Of a DNA stretch of 64,000 nt, positions 23,402 through 33,659 are shown one piece after another. The stretch is from Chrysogorgia sp. JL179-B06. Its lineage: Eukaryota > Cnidaria > Anthozoa > Scleralcyonacea > Chrysogorgiidae. Position 1 is the first letter of the stretch. Each line of letters opens with the position of its first letter. The translations under genes were made by a program, and so were the position numbers. The stretch lies in the NCBI GenBank assembly GCA_035772405.1, contig JAYKKM010000157.1, positions 124,001 to 188,000 on the forward strand, written 5' to 3'. A model generated the notes under the pieces. That model did no database searches, was not told the origin of the DNA, and saw nothing but the letters and a program-made list of their open reading frames with translations.

Positions 23402-23929
23402 TCAAACTTCTTCGTCTTTCGCTTTCTCTGGATAGCACTGTAATGACTCGAGCAATGTGTCATTCACAATGCAACTGGCGTTTGTAATTGAAAATCTTTT
23501 ATCTCTGTATTCCTCAGCAAGAAGAGAGTTTGATGTAGAGAGGAACTCCTCCATATCTTCTGCTGTACAAAGAACTGGCCTCCATTTTTCTGAAGCAGTT
23601 TTCCAGAATCCCTTTTTGCTGGCGATCGTTTGCTTGGTACGAACAGTAACTTGAATGGAATATGTAATTCCATGGGCGTTGAGGATGATATCGACATCTT
23701 CCATTTGCTTGCAAATATAACAATAATTGGCATCTGGGATAAAGTCGCCAATCTTGGAAAGGCTGCCCCCCGTCTTGATCAACTTGAGATCCACTGTTTC
23801 CACATCGGAATTAAACTTTTTTACTTCTAAGGGATTAAGGCCCGTATACAACGCCTCGAAGACGGCATCTTCAAATATCCATCCTCTAATTTGACCGGAT
23901 GGCAAGCCCATGCTTTCGAGAGTGCTTAC
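23402..23929 (-). CDS. Last exon of a Crinkler-like gene: restriction-endonuclease-like C-terminus
   Basis: The exon begins after a good acceptor (TTTTTCTTCAG) at 23930 in phase 0 and runs 175 codons to a stop. It contains RGWIFEDAVFEAL, an N-terminal W/F-E helix, and then MEDVDIILNAHG followed by YSIQVTVRTKQTI. An Asp before a strand and a Q-x-T strand a few residues on is the pattern of PD-(D/E)XK-type nuclease folds in CRN-type proteins. The upstream exon fits at 35961-35536 in the same phase. The introns are long because retroelements fill them. Function in animals is unknown and the family call is by motif only. Confidence 0.55.
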   Translation of the reverse strand, partial: VSTLESMGLPSGQIRGWIFEDAVFEALYTGLNPLEVKKFNSDVETVDLKLIKTGGSLSKIGDFIPDANYCYICKQMEDVDIILNAHGITYSIQVTVRTKQTIASKKGFWKTASEKWRPVLCTAEDMEEFLSTSNSLLAEEYRDKRFSITNASCIVNDTLLESLQCYPEKAKDEEV

Positions 23930-24049
23930 CTGAAGAAAAAGAAAAGAAACGACTGAAAAACGACCAATGCATCCTCAACTCTACAAGTCGCACTGGTGTT
24001 AATAAAATGTGGATCAGCGGCCCGCAGACGGCGGGACCCGAAAAATACA

Positions 24050-24125
24050 AATATTTGTAGCACAGTGATTAGAGAGTCTCTCTATAAATCAGAAGGTTGC
24101 GGGTTCGAGTCCCGTCGAGGACTCA
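24050..24125 (+). repeat. tRNA-derived SINE-like sequence (A and B boxes, no acceptor stem)
   Basis: TAGCACAGTGATTAG resembles a pol III A box. GGTTGCGGGTTCGAGTCCC contains a perfect B box (GGTTCGAGTCC). A T-arm stem forms but no acceptor stem closes it. The sequence just upstream (GTGGATCAGCGGCCCGCAGACGGCGG) has a second copy at 24252-24285, as expected for a dispersed SINE. Confidence 0.55.
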
Positions 24126-25320
24126 GATACATTTTCTGAGCATTTGAGCTTGATGAACGTCACTTCTCATCTGTTTACCATCCAAGCTCGCAGTCCCACA
24201 TTCACATGAAAATCAATGCATTCTCGTATAAACACGGGTGTTTATGGGGAAAATGTGGATCGGCAGCCTGCAGACGACGGAACCCACAAAATAATCGTTT
24301 TTTTTATTAATAACACACCACTTTTAAGAGAGCGTGGTCGTAGGAGCCTGATAGGACAGTTAGGCGAGGGGTTATTGCGTATATGTATTTCTAGTTATTA
24401 TTATTATTATTATTAGTTATTATTAGTTATTTCTAGTTATTATTATAATCTTATGTTCTTATCGGCGGTATTGGTTAACCACAATGGAACACAATTATTA
24501 TTATTATTCCCGAATTATTAGCTTTTGGAAATATTTGTATATAAATTTGCATGTTTTATTATATAGTCATTCGTTAGTCTTAAAAAGGGCTCTGTTTTCC
24601 GTGTTATTTATGTCGAGAATCTGCAATACGTCTCCCGATAGGCTTTGCGAAACATGCAAGAAATGCAGTCATCCCGCGATAGGCCGGCATTGCAAAACGT
24701 CAATGAATCGCAGTCGGAAAAGCATTTACGAGACCTATAAACCCGCAAACTATAAATGCAAAGATTCTCTCCAGGATAGCTGGACGAGAGAAACATGCAG
24801 ATGAGAGATTAAAGAAAGAACTCGCAGAACCGTGGACGAAATGTAGTCGTTGCAAGGCAATGCGAGCGAAGATCTGAAGCGAGTTCCAACTTTCGTTTTA
24901 TTGGCAATGAATCGCAGTTGGAAAAGTTTACCGAGACCTGTAAACCCGCAAACGCTTAACCATTGCAAAGATTCTCTCCAAGACGAGAGAAACACAATGA
25001 TGAGAGATCAATCATGAAGACGGAATGGACAGCCGAAGGACAGGGAAATAATATTATATCATGTTGACATTTATCGCGTGAAACTTTGTAATATTAATCA
25101 GAATGAAACGTAACGTTTGTTTTTGTCCGATTTAAATCAATTTTATATCGACCTTGGTAATATAAGACAAGTGAGCGAGTTTTCTAATTCCAACTGTCTA
25201 ACATGACACCAATGCATACCCATCTCCGCAGGCAATATGCGCGCCATGTCCCTAAAATTAGTAGCCCAAGTTAACGCCTAGCGGGCGTCTTGTTATATAT
25301 TATTAGTTGTGATTCAAGTA
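24126..25320. other. Repeat-rich stretch with a 200-bp spaced duplication
   Basis: GAATCGCAGT(C/T)GGAAAAG...GAGACCT(A/G)TAAACCCGCAAAC...TGCAAAGATTCTCTCCA occurs at about 24705-24800 and again at 24908-25000. (ATT)n runs lie at 24395-24430. The short open frames are parts of these repeats. Confidence 0.55.
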
Positions 25321-25395
25321 GCCAATTGTAAATTACCTATAAGCGAGATTTATAATTGTATATTATGTAGAAAAGAAAAACATTTAATAAAGTTT
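25310..25395 (+). mobile_element. 3' tail of a plus-strand LINE
   Basis: AAGTAGCCAATTGTAAATTACC ... TTAATAAAGTTTCTATTATTA matches the 3' end of the LINE at 28468-29880. It ends in the (ATT)n tract that it shares, tail to tail, with the next element. Confidence 0.7.
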
Positions 25396-26196
25396 CTATT
25401 ATTAGTATTATTATTATTATTACTATTATTTAATTATTATTACTATTATTCAATTATTATTATTATTATTATTACTATTACTTAATTATTATTGTGGCAG
25501 TGTACAACTTCTGAATGCTCAGTAAAATTAAAAGCCATAGTCAGGCGCGAACGTAGCTAACTATTGCGTAAAAATCTATCTTACAATCTCTAAAAGTAAA
25601 GACAAACAAGAAACTAAAAAACAAAAATGCTCTAGGCAACTATAACAATTTAAAATAAGTCAGTAAAGTCAAATATACTGTTCGGAAATAAAAACGATCT
25701 AACTAATTGGCTCAGCCACTTTTGTATTGTTAGTCAACTAAAATCTTAAATGAGCGTGCAATGTTCACGCTACTGCTGATCACAGACTTCTGCATCCGTC
25801 TTAATGTTTCTTCGCTTCTATCTCCGACTAGCTTTTTTACTGTTTGGTTAACCTCCTTCGAAAAACCTCCGAGAACATCCATAATGATGTTGTGCTGGGT
25901 TACTTGGTAGCTTGGGAATTGCTTCTTCAGTTCCCATCTTAGGGGGCCATATTTCTGGGTCTTCTCAGCATCTTTAGACTGGCGATTATCTAGCCATGGG
26001 CAGCTCATTTATATCACCATCACCTTGTTTTCCTCATTGTCAACAATCCTAGCATCTATTCTATTAGCTCTTACTTCTGTATTTTCGGCATAGAGAGGTA
26101 TGTCCCAAAGGGCTTTCGCTCTACCATTCTCATACAGTGGTTTAGGCATCACAGGTGAACACCAGGGCGGGACTGTTGTAACCAGATCCCGATCTC
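25396..26196 (-). pseudogene. REL-endonuclease-type LINE, C-terminal fragment with in-frame stop
   Basis: The minus strand reads WDIPLYAENTEVRANRIDARIVDNEE and then KVMVI, a TAA stop (26009-26011), [28 protein letters not shown] and ITR-like residues to [14 protein letters not shown]. This is the C-terminal restriction-like endonuclease region of an R2-group element. Asp residues sit in NRIDARIVD and a Pro-Trp strand follows. The stop falls exactly where the core strand lies, so it is dead. The 5' side is cut by the TTAA element at 26197. The 3' tail is (AAT)n on its own strand. Confidence 0.75.
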
Positions 26197-26200
26197 TTAA

Positions 26201-26530
26201 AGGGACACTCCAGTCCCAAAGCAAGTGTCATTCAAATGAAAGAACTATGTAAACTTGCTTCAGAATGAGTATTAGTTTCCTTCAAATCATTTTAGTTTTG
26301 GAGAAATTTGATTTTGTTTGTCGTAATTTTCCCACATTGGGGGCCGCCATTGTTGCTTTGCTTGCGGGCGAAAGCGGTCGTTCCATTAGCGTTTTGACGT
26401 CATTGAGTGATAGAAACAAATGTTCTTCGACAGGGTTTATCGTTCAATACTTTCTATAATGCCTCATTGCATGGTGCCAGACTGCACAAATAATTCACGC
26501 AAGACTGTGGGAATAAGTTACCATTAGTAC
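26201..26530 (+). mobile_element. 5' end of a Kolobok-like element with a THAP-domain gene start
   Basis: TTAA (26197-26200) is followed by AGGGACACTCCAGTCCCAAA, matching the terminus of the complete MITE at 34995-35406. From 26459 a frame reads MPHCMVPDCTNNSRKTVGIS and then stops (26525-26527). The Cys-x4-Cys and GIS blocks are the start of a THAP zinc finger. Kolobok elements combine TTAA duplications with THAP-domain transposases. The rest of the gene is decayed and the 3' end was not found, so this is a truncated relic. Confidence 0.65.
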
Positions 26531-27590
26531 CATAAGTATTTTGCCAGACGACAGGTCGTGTTCATCCTAACGGTTCGCTTTTCCTGCCGATGAATGGACG
26601 CTTTGCCTATTTGCAACCGGTTGGCGGCGTCATTGAAACCGACCACAATTAAAGTCTAAATCGGTCGCTTCACATTGAACGAGGTTATGCTGATCCTTTT
26701 AGTTAAAAGACTCTCTCCATCTGTAACGCGTAGTTAGAGGGATCAAGCGGCACAAAGATTAAAGGTCTTTGTTATTACAATTTTGGTTCATGTGATAACA
26801 GCTTTTCTCGGTTACTCCTAATGCACGGACGGGTAGGTGCCTCTGCCAGGTAGCGCAGTGTGTGGTCAGTTTTGGGGATTGATTCCATGGCAATCTGCCA
26901 CGGCATCTCCTTCTTCGAGCATGTGATGGTACTCATTAATCACTAGTGCTCGAAGGACTGACCAGTTGTTGGGAGGTCTGCCTTGGCAGAGTTGGTGATC
27001 TCTTACTGCTTCCAATCTTATCCAGAACCCAGGATTGGCTGGATTGCTCAATTGCTTACTCATTGCTTAGCTCGATGGCTATGGCTAGCTTGTTTACTAG
27101 CCTTTGCTCCAGAACCCAGGATTGCTCAATTGCTTGCTCATTGCTTAGCTCGATGGCTATGGCAGGCTTGCGTACAAGCGTTTGCTACCTACGGCACCTA
27201 CCTCCAATCTCAACGAATATCTAGCAGTTAAATGTGGTTAAATTTATTTAGGCAAAGTTAGCTGCAGATGTAGTTGGCCAGCGGTCCTCTCCTTCATAGT
27301 TCTTGGGGAGTCCCAAGTTCTTAAGAAGTCAAAGGGTGCGCACGAGTGTCACTCATGACGCTTGCGAGCACGTCGCTATACAGCATTGGCACATTGCTGC
27401 TCGTTGGTCGCTCTTGCTTGCTAGTTGCTGGCATTACCAAACGTTTAATTGCTATACAGCTCCCAGCTGTGTATTGCTTGTTTGCTTCACCCGTACCCAA
27501 CCCTCCCATTTTTTTCAGGTGAGTCCTATATACTTACTATTCCACTGAATTTCAGTGTGTCAGGAGGTCTGCCTTGGCAGAGTTGTCATG
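26531..27590. other. Repeat-containing stretch, no gene
   Basis: The block GGAGGTCTGCCTTGGCAGAGTTG ... CTTCCAATCTTATCCAGAACCC ... TAGCTCGATGGCTATGG is present around 26970-27230. Parts recur at 27562-27585 and 28248-28390, on either side of the MITE at 27594. The open frames here are shared with the repeat copies. Confidence 0.5.
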
Positions 27591-27593
27591 GTA

Positions 27594-28247
27594 GTCCAGT
27601 CAATCTACCTGAAATATAGGTACAACTTCAAACAAATTGCAACAGAAATGGTTTTAGCTTTCTCAGTACCTTGATACATTCAGAAATCACATACCTAAAG
27701 TCCCGAGAAATCAACCTAGTGGAAAGTTCAGAAAATCCGATTTTTCTTACAATTTAACTACAAAAGCACCATCCTTTAAAAAAAGTGAAATTTCAAGTTC
27801 ACTTTTACCAAATATCACCTATGTCATTATAGAGTTCTCAAAAAACCATATGAAGGACATTTATGCGGATAGTACAATTTTCCATTCCGATTTTGAGTTA
27901 CGTAAGGTTAAACCTGCTAAAAAACAGAATTTTGTTGCATTTTCCACTTTTCTTGAGCGAATAACTCAAAATGGGCTTAGAAAATTGTACTATCCGCTTA
28001 AATATCCTTCATATAGCTTTTTGAGTACTTTCTGAAGACATGGGTAATATTTGCTAAACGTGAACTTGAAATTTCACTTTTTTTAAAGAATAGTACTTTT
28101 GTAGGTAAATTGTAAGAAAAACTTGATTCCACTAGGTTGATTTCTAGGGACTTTTGGTATGTTATTTCCGAATGTATCAAGGTAATGAAAAAGCTAAAAT
28201 AATTTCTGTTGCAATTTGTTTGATGTTAAACCGTAGATTGACTGGAC
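27594..28247. mobile_element. Long-armed TA-flanked foldback MITE (mariner-like)
   Basis: GTCCAGTCAATCTAC and GTAGATTGACTGGAC form the tips, flanked by TA on both sides. The arms of about 270 bp are inverted copies (CAAACAAATTGCAACAGAAA ... CATATGAAGGAYATTTA) around a short loop near 27890-27970. The interruption falls between two halves of a repeat whose uninterrupted form is at 26975-27020. Long terminal inverted repeats plus TA suggest Tc1/mariner mobilisation. Confidence 0.85.
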
Positions 28248-28383
28248 TACTGCTTCCAATCTTATCCAGAACCCAAGATTGGCTGGATTGCTCAATTGCT
28301 TACTCATTAGCTCGATCGCTATGGCAGGCTTGCGTACAAGCGTTTGCTACATACGGTACCTACCTCCAATCTCAACGAATATC

Positions 28384-28403
28384 TAGCAGTTAATTATTAT
28401 TTA

Positions 28404-28467
<64 letters not shown>
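28384..28467. repeat. (ATT)n microsatellite
   Basis: TTA/ATT runs directly ahead of the LINE fragment. LINEs in this window end in ATT runs, so this tract may mark a target or an older tail. Confidence 0.95.
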
Positions 28468-28469
<2 letters not shown>

Positions 28470-29880
28470 AATCGTACATAAATCGAAATTAGTCTCCCTA
28501 CTGACTGACCTCATGAAAGAAATAGATCTGAAGCCGTTACATCCGAAAAACAAGATTCTCCTATACAGTCGTTACGTTCTTTCAAAACTCTCATGGCATC
28601 TCACTATAGCAACAATTCAAAAGACCTGGATTTCTGAAAACCTGGATTCAGTTTTCAAACAATATATTCGAAAATGGCTTGAGGTACCTATTTCTGGATC
28701 ACTTAGTAACATTTACCTAACCAGTAACAAATTTGGTCTTAATATCATCCCCCCATCAACTAAATTCATACAGTGTCAAACAATCATCCGCAGTGTTTTG
28801 AAATCATCTCCAAATGAATCAATAACCCACCTATGGAAATCGTCGTCTAATCATACTAACATTCAATATGATCAATATACATCGACAAAAGAAGTAATAA
28901 AGTCATTCCGTGAAACTCAAGAAGAAAAATTGGAAAATCAGTTAAAATGTCAAGGTTCATTCTTCACCAGCATTTCAAAATTCTCTCTACCCCAAGTAAA
29001 TTCGATTTGGCCAACCTGTCAATCCAAACTACCAAAAAATATTTTCAACTTCACCATTCGTTACATAAACAATTCGCTACCAACCCGTAAAAATCTTCAA
29101 AAATGGGGACTCTCGTCGTCTTCTGAATGCTCATTCTGCCTTAAACCTGAATCTTTGTTACACGTTGTTGCTGGCTGCAGTTCCTATCTCGATCGTTTTA
29201 CTTGGAGACACGACTCAATCCTAAATTTTATTGCTAATAACCTCCCATCAGAATATATTCAAACTATTTATGCTGACTTGCCATCATTCTCTAATCCCTC
29301 TATTATTACTGGTGATGACTATCGTCCTGATCTAATAATTTTGACCAAAGACAATTTTCTGTATGTACTCGAACTAACCGTCGGATATGAGACTAACCTA
29401 AGAAAAAATATACAGCGCTCAAAATATAAAGAGATGATCATAGAACAAAAGAAAAAATTCCAGTCGGTAAAGTTCGTAAATCTCTCAATCAGTGCACTCG
29501 GTGTTTTTGAAAAAGAATCTTCGGTTTTTATAGAAATGTTGGAACGTTTGAACTTAGACAAGGCTCATGTTAAATATATCATTAGGAAAATCATTAATAT
29601 TGCAATAAGGACGACATACTACGTTTTCTGTTCTAGAAACAAGGATTGGACGAATCCAGATTTAATGAACTTCTAATATCTTACTTTTTATATCATATAT
29701 TTATGTAAATGTGTAGTGTAATATATAACCATTGTAGTATATCAAGTAGCCAATTGTAAATTACCTTTAACAGTGAGATTTGCAGTTGTAAGTATATAAA
29801 AAAATTCAATAAAGTTTTCATTATTATTATTATTATTTATTATTGTTATTATTTATTATTATTATTATTATTTATTATTA
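28468..29880 (+). mobile_element. 5'-truncated R2-group (REL-endonuclease) LINE
   Basis: The element starts inside the coding region. It contains the long frame 28513-29676 and a 3' UTR with AAGTAGCCAATTGTAAATTACC and AATAAAG, and ends in (ATT)n at 29820-29880. The same 3' end appears at 25310-25395. Confidence 0.8.
28513..29676 (+). CDS. C-terminal half of an R2-like retrotransposon polyprotein
   Basis: The 387 codons have no interruption. Residues 206-222 form a C-x2-C-x7-H-x4-C zinc knuckle (CSFCLKPESLLHVVAGC). Residues about 268-295 read YRPDLIILTKDNFLYVLELTVG, a PD...ExT restriction-like endonuclease core. The reverse-transcriptase palm is missing because the copy is 5' truncated, so the first Met is not the true start. 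Lack of stops over almost 1.2 kb implies a recent insertion. The gene is unrelated in detail to the complete element that follows, although both end in ATT runs. Confidence 0.75.
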   Translation: MKEIDLKPLHPKNKILLYSRYVLSKLSWHLTIATIQKTWISENLDSVFKQYIRKWLEVPISGSLSNIYLTSNKFGLNIIPPSTKFIQCQTIIRSVLKSSPNESITHLWKSSSNHTNIQYDQYTSTKEVIKSFRETQEEKLENQLKCQGSFFTSISKFSLPQVNSIWPTCQSKLPKNIFNFTIRYINNSLPTRKNLQKWGLSSSSECSFCLKPESLLHVVAGCSSYLDRFTWRHDSILNFIANNLPSEYIQTIYADLPSFSNPSIITGDDYRPDLIILTKDNFLYVLELTVGYETNLRKNIQRSKYKEMIIEQKKKFQSVKFVNLSISALGVFEKESSVFIEMLERLNLDKAHVKYIIRKIINIAIRTTYYVFCSRNKDWTNPDLMNF

Positions 29881-29905
29881 TTATTTATTATTATAATTAT
29901 TAATC

Positions 29906-32900
29906 ATGGCGAGTGGTTCAAATACGGCGAGCGCGATAGCTAACGCAATAAGAAGGCCAGGAAGGTTAAAATGGACCGAGCAAATGAACCAAGATTGTTT
30001 GGATTGCAAAAGAAATGCCCTTATCATGGTTTCATCGGTGAATCCGCCTCTAAACGAGAATGGGAGAAAAAAAGGCTATATCAAAGTCATGAAAGAGCTT
30101 TGGGAGAGACGAGGTTATGCAAACCTAAGATTGACAAGTCAAAACCTAAGAGATCAAGCAGCAAGACTAGAGAAAACATTAGCAAACTTGTCAGAGAATA
30201 CTGGTGGTAATGGAGAAATTAGATTAGAGAGGGAACTAGCGAACTCAGCGAGAGAAAGTCGAGATGAAATTGAAGCTGAAAATCGTAATGTCGAAGCGTT
30301 GATAACACCAAATGCAAATTCGGGAACTTTGAGCCTAAATTTGCATGAAACGGTTGACAGGCGACAAACAAGAAATTCCCATGCGTCTGATAACCAACTC
30401 GAAGACGACACACAAGAAAAAGCAACTGAAGAAAGAGCCCCAACGCGTTTTCCAGAATATAACCCAATGAACAAGCCTACTATGGTTGAATGGGGTAAAG
30501 ATAGCGACGGTGGCCCGATAATAATCCAAACATCATGTATTATACAGGCATATAATGAAATCATATCATGGAGAAAAAATGCTTTCCTTGTCCCATATGG
30601 GAAAATAGGAAGAGAGTTCATTGATCAATTAACGGCGCATATTGACGACTGGAATATTGAATCTAACAAGCAGCATATAGCTCTAAAAGCGTTCTTTGTT
30701 CTCCTAGCGGTCGGACTCCAAAAGCCTGGTCAGAAGTCCAAAGCTAAAGACCACAAAGTTTGTTTGGAGAAACGACTGGCTCTATGGAAAGAAGGTCAAA
30801 TTGACAAGCTAATAAGGGAAGGACGAATGATTCAAAAGCGTCTTGGAAAAGGAAAGAAATATGACCTTCCAAACAGAGCAAAGATTTTTGCTAAACTCGT
30901 AATGGAGGGCCAAATAAATTCAGCCATGCGTTTTCTAAATGATGGGGATTGTGAAAGTGTACTGCCCTTAACAGACGATGTTATGTTGCAGCTCAAACAG
31001 AAACATCCTGAAGCACAAGAAGCAAAGCCTGAAGTAATACTTCATGGTCCTGTAGAAGAAATACCGGAAAGCATATACATCGGAATAAATGCAGAAATGA
31101 TACGAGAAACTGCCCTGAGAACGAAAGGGTCTGGTGGTCCGTCAGGTATTGATGCAAATGGTTTTAAAAGAATACTTGCCTGTAAATCGTTCAAGCAATC
31201 CTCTACAAGGCTCTGTGAGGCACTAGCCACCCTTGCAAGGGCTTTGTGTACAAAACATGTTGATCCAACTTCTATTGAATCAATATTAGCAAGTCGTTTA
31301 ATTCCGCTAGACAAAGGAGCAGGTGCAGTTAGACCGATTGGTGTGGGAGAGGTTATCAGAAGAGTAATAAGCAAGTGTGTCATGAAAGTGGTTAAGCAAG
31401 ATGTGATCGAAGCCAGTGGTTCACTCCAGGTTTGCGCCGGTCAAGCATCGGGTAGCGAGGCAGCAATCCACGCAATGCGTAATATATTCGAGGCAGATGA
31501 CACAGATGCAGTCTTGCTTATCGATGCTTCCAACGCCTTTAATACCCTGAATAGAGCTGCTGCTTTGCATAATACAAGAGTGCTCTGCCCCACTGTTGCA
31601 ACATACGCGACGAATACATACCGACTGCCATCGCGATTGTTTATCGTTGGTGGCAAAGAGCTAAAATCGTCAGAAGGCATGACGCAAGGAGATCCATTAT
31701 CCATGGCCTTATACGCTATCAGTCTTCAACCACTAATTTCATATTTGCAAGGTACAAGTCACACAAAGCAATGCTGGTACGCCGATGACGCGAGTGGAGC
31801 AGGAACTATAACAGAAATAAAGCAGTGGTGGAATACCTTATCGGATTTTGGTCCTGACTATGGTTATCACCCAAATGACAAGAAATGCTGGCTGATTGTC
31901 AAACCAGAGAAAGAAGAATTAGCAAAAGAAGCTTTTCGAGATACAGCCATTAACATCACCACACAAGGGCAAAATCACTTGGGAGCGGTAGTAGGATCAA
32001 GATCATATCTATCTGAATATGTTGACGGTAAAGTAGAAGAATGGGTAAAGGAGATAACAAAATTAGCGGAATTTGCAGTATCACAACCTCAAGCATGTTA
32101 CGCCGTTTTTACCTATGGTTTGAAACATCGTTGGACGTACTTTCTCCGTACTTTGCCAGATATCCAAGATCTGTTAGAACCATTGGAGACTGCACTTGTC
32201 AAGGTTCTTATACCAGCCATAACAGAGCACAACACCACCGAGCTTGACCGTGAAGTCTTAGCATTACCGGTACGAATGGGCGGTCTAGGACTCATAAATC
32301 CTTGCGAAGAAGCAGCCACAGAGTACGCAGCATCGATACAGATTACAGCACCTCTGGTGGAAAGAATTACATCACAGACACAAGAATTGCCGGATGACTC
32401 ACGTATACAAGAATTGAAGAAAATCGCGAGAAAGGGGAAAAACTGTGCTTTAAATGAAAAAGTTAAAATCTTGAAGAATGCAGTATCTGAAAAGACAAAA
32501 AGATCATTGGAATTTGCAGCCGAAAAAGGAGCTTCCACTTGGCTAACAGTGATTCCAATTTCAGAGATGAATTTCAACCTAAATAAGAGGGAATTCCGTG
32601 ATGCCTTAAACCTAAGATATGATTGGAGTATCAGCGACAGCCCTTCGATGTGTGTATGTGGGGAGACGTTTACTATAGATCACGCAATGATATGTAAACG
32701 CGGAGGCTTCATAATTCAACGCCACAATGAACTAAGAGATCTGGAAGCTGAACTCTTGAACATGGTATGCAACGACGTTGAGATTGAACCCACTCTACAA
32801 AATGTCAATGGAGAGACCCTAAACCCGGGAGCAAATATATCTGCTGGAGCGCGGCTAGATGTTCATGCAAGGGACTTTTGGGAAAGACAAAGATCTGCCT

Positions 32901-33295
32901 TTTTTGATGTCCGGGTTTGTCACCCAAACGCAGAATCTTATCAAGATCTAAGTCCCAAACAAATTTACAGAAAGCACGAAAACGAGAAGAAACGTATGTA
33001 TGGCAAAAGAGTGACAGAAATCGAGCAAGGAACGTTCACACCACTCGTTTTCACTACAACAGGAGGAATGGGAGATGAATGCTTACGATACCACAGCAGA
33101 CTTGCTGAATTGATAGCAGACAAGAAGGGAGAGCTATACTCACACACAATTTCGTGGATAAGAGCAAAGATATCATTCTCCATCGTTAGATCTGCCTTGT
33201 TATGTTTAAGAGGCTCGAGAACAATTAGAAGAGTACAATCCAACATTAAAGACATAGACTTAGATATAGAGACCGTGATGGCAAGAATTCATTAG
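29906..33295 (+). CDS. Complete R2-like non-LTR retrotransposon polyprotein (1129 aa): Myb, reverse transcriptase, REL endonuclease
   Basis: One uninterrupted frame. Residues 18-75 ([11 protein letters not shown] ... [22 protein letters not shown]) form a Myb/SANT-like DNA-binding domain. The reverse transcriptase spans about 400-720 with [44 protein letters not shown] (first Asp about 539), [14 protein letters not shown] and [10 protein letters not shown] (catalytic Asp627-Asp628). Residues 916-930 hold a zinc-binding [15 protein letters not shown]. About 980-1010 reads [10 protein letters not shown] ... FFDVRVCHP, a restriction-like endonuclease core. All key residues are present. This may be a potentially active element. 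The Met at 29906 directly follows an (ATT)n tract, so the true 5' end is short or absent. Confidence 0.85.
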   Translation: MASGSNTASAIANAIRRPGRLKWTEQMNQDCLDCKRNALIMVSSVNPPLNENGRKKGYIKVMKELWERRGYANLRLTSQNLRDQAARLEKTLANLSENTGGNGEIRLERELANSARESRDEIEAENRNVEALITPNANSGTLSLNLHETVDRRQTRNSHASDNQLEDDTQEKATEERAPTRFPEYNPMNKPTMVEWGKDSDGGPIIIQTSCIIQAYNEIISWRKNAFLVPYGKIGREFIDQLTAHIDDWNIESNKQHIALKAFFVLLAVGLQKPGQKSKAKDHKVCLEKRLALWKEGQIDKLIREGRMIQKRLGKGKKYDLPNRAKIFAKLVMEGQINSAMRFLNDGDCESVLPLTDDVMLQLKQKHPEAQEAKPEVILHGPVEEIPESIYIGINAEMIRETALRTKGSGGPSGIDANGFKRILACKSFKQSSTRLCEALATLARALCTKHVDPTSIESILASRLIPLDKGAGAVRPIGVGEVIRRVISKCVMKVVKQDVIEASGSLQVCAGQASGSEAAIHAMRNIFEADDTDAVLLIDASNAFNTLNRAAALHNTRVLCPTVATYATNTYRLPSRLFIVGGKELKSSEGMTQGDPLSMALYAISLQPLISYLQGTSHTKQCWYADDASGAGTITEIKQWWNTLSDFGPDYGYHPNDKKCWLIVKPEKEELAKEAFRDTAINITTQGQNHLGAVVGSRSYLSEYVDGKVEEWVKEITKLAEFAVSQPQACYAVFTYGLKHRWTYFLRTLPDIQDLLEPLETALVKVLIPAITEHNTTELDREVLALPVRMGGLGLINPCEEAATEYAASIQITAPLVERITSQTQELPDDSRIQELKKIARKGKNCALNEKVKILKNAVSEKTKRSLEFAAEKGASTWLTVIPISEMNFNLNKREFRDALNLRYDWSISDSPSMCVCGETFTIDHAMICKRGGFIIQRHNELRDLEAELLNMVCNDVEIEPTLQNVNGETLNPGANISAGARLDVHARDFWERQRSAFFDVRVCHPNAESYQDLSPKQIYRKHENEKKRMYGKRVTEIEQGTFTPLVFTTTGGMGDECLRYHSRLAELIADKKGELYSHTISWIRAKISFSIVRSALLCLRGSRTIRRVQSNIKDIDLDIETVMARIH

Positions 33296-33543
33296 TTTTG
33301 TAAATTTTTATTATTATTAGTTAGTTAGATAATCTTATATATATTGGACTTTTAAATTATTATTATTTTTATATTAATTTATTGTAAATAATTATCATAA
33401 TATAGTTTGAATATATGGACAGCAAATTTTAAGAAATAATAACTATTCTACATTGAACAAATCTTATCATCAGTACCTTGAATGTAAAATATTTTGATAT
33501 TATTGTTATAAAGGAAATTAAATATTATTATTATTATTATTTA

Positions 33544-33574
<31 letters not shown>

Positions 33575-33580
33575 ACAAAC
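33296..33580 (+). mobile_element. 3' UTR and (ATT)n tail of the complete retrotransposon
   Basis: AT-rich UTR after the stop, ending in an ATT run at about 33522-33575. A clear target-site duplication could not be identified because both flanks are ATT repeats. Confidence 0.6.
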
Positions 33581-33659
33581 TATTTAAATTACAAAACATT
33601 GACGATGACGAATAAAGTATAGACCGTATAGAGATAATCCATGACAGTGACAGAAACGG

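Noticed and set aside
24055..24125. Functional tRNA gene
   Set aside because: A perfect B box and T arm are present but there is no pairing acceptor stem. It fits a tRNA-derived SINE better.
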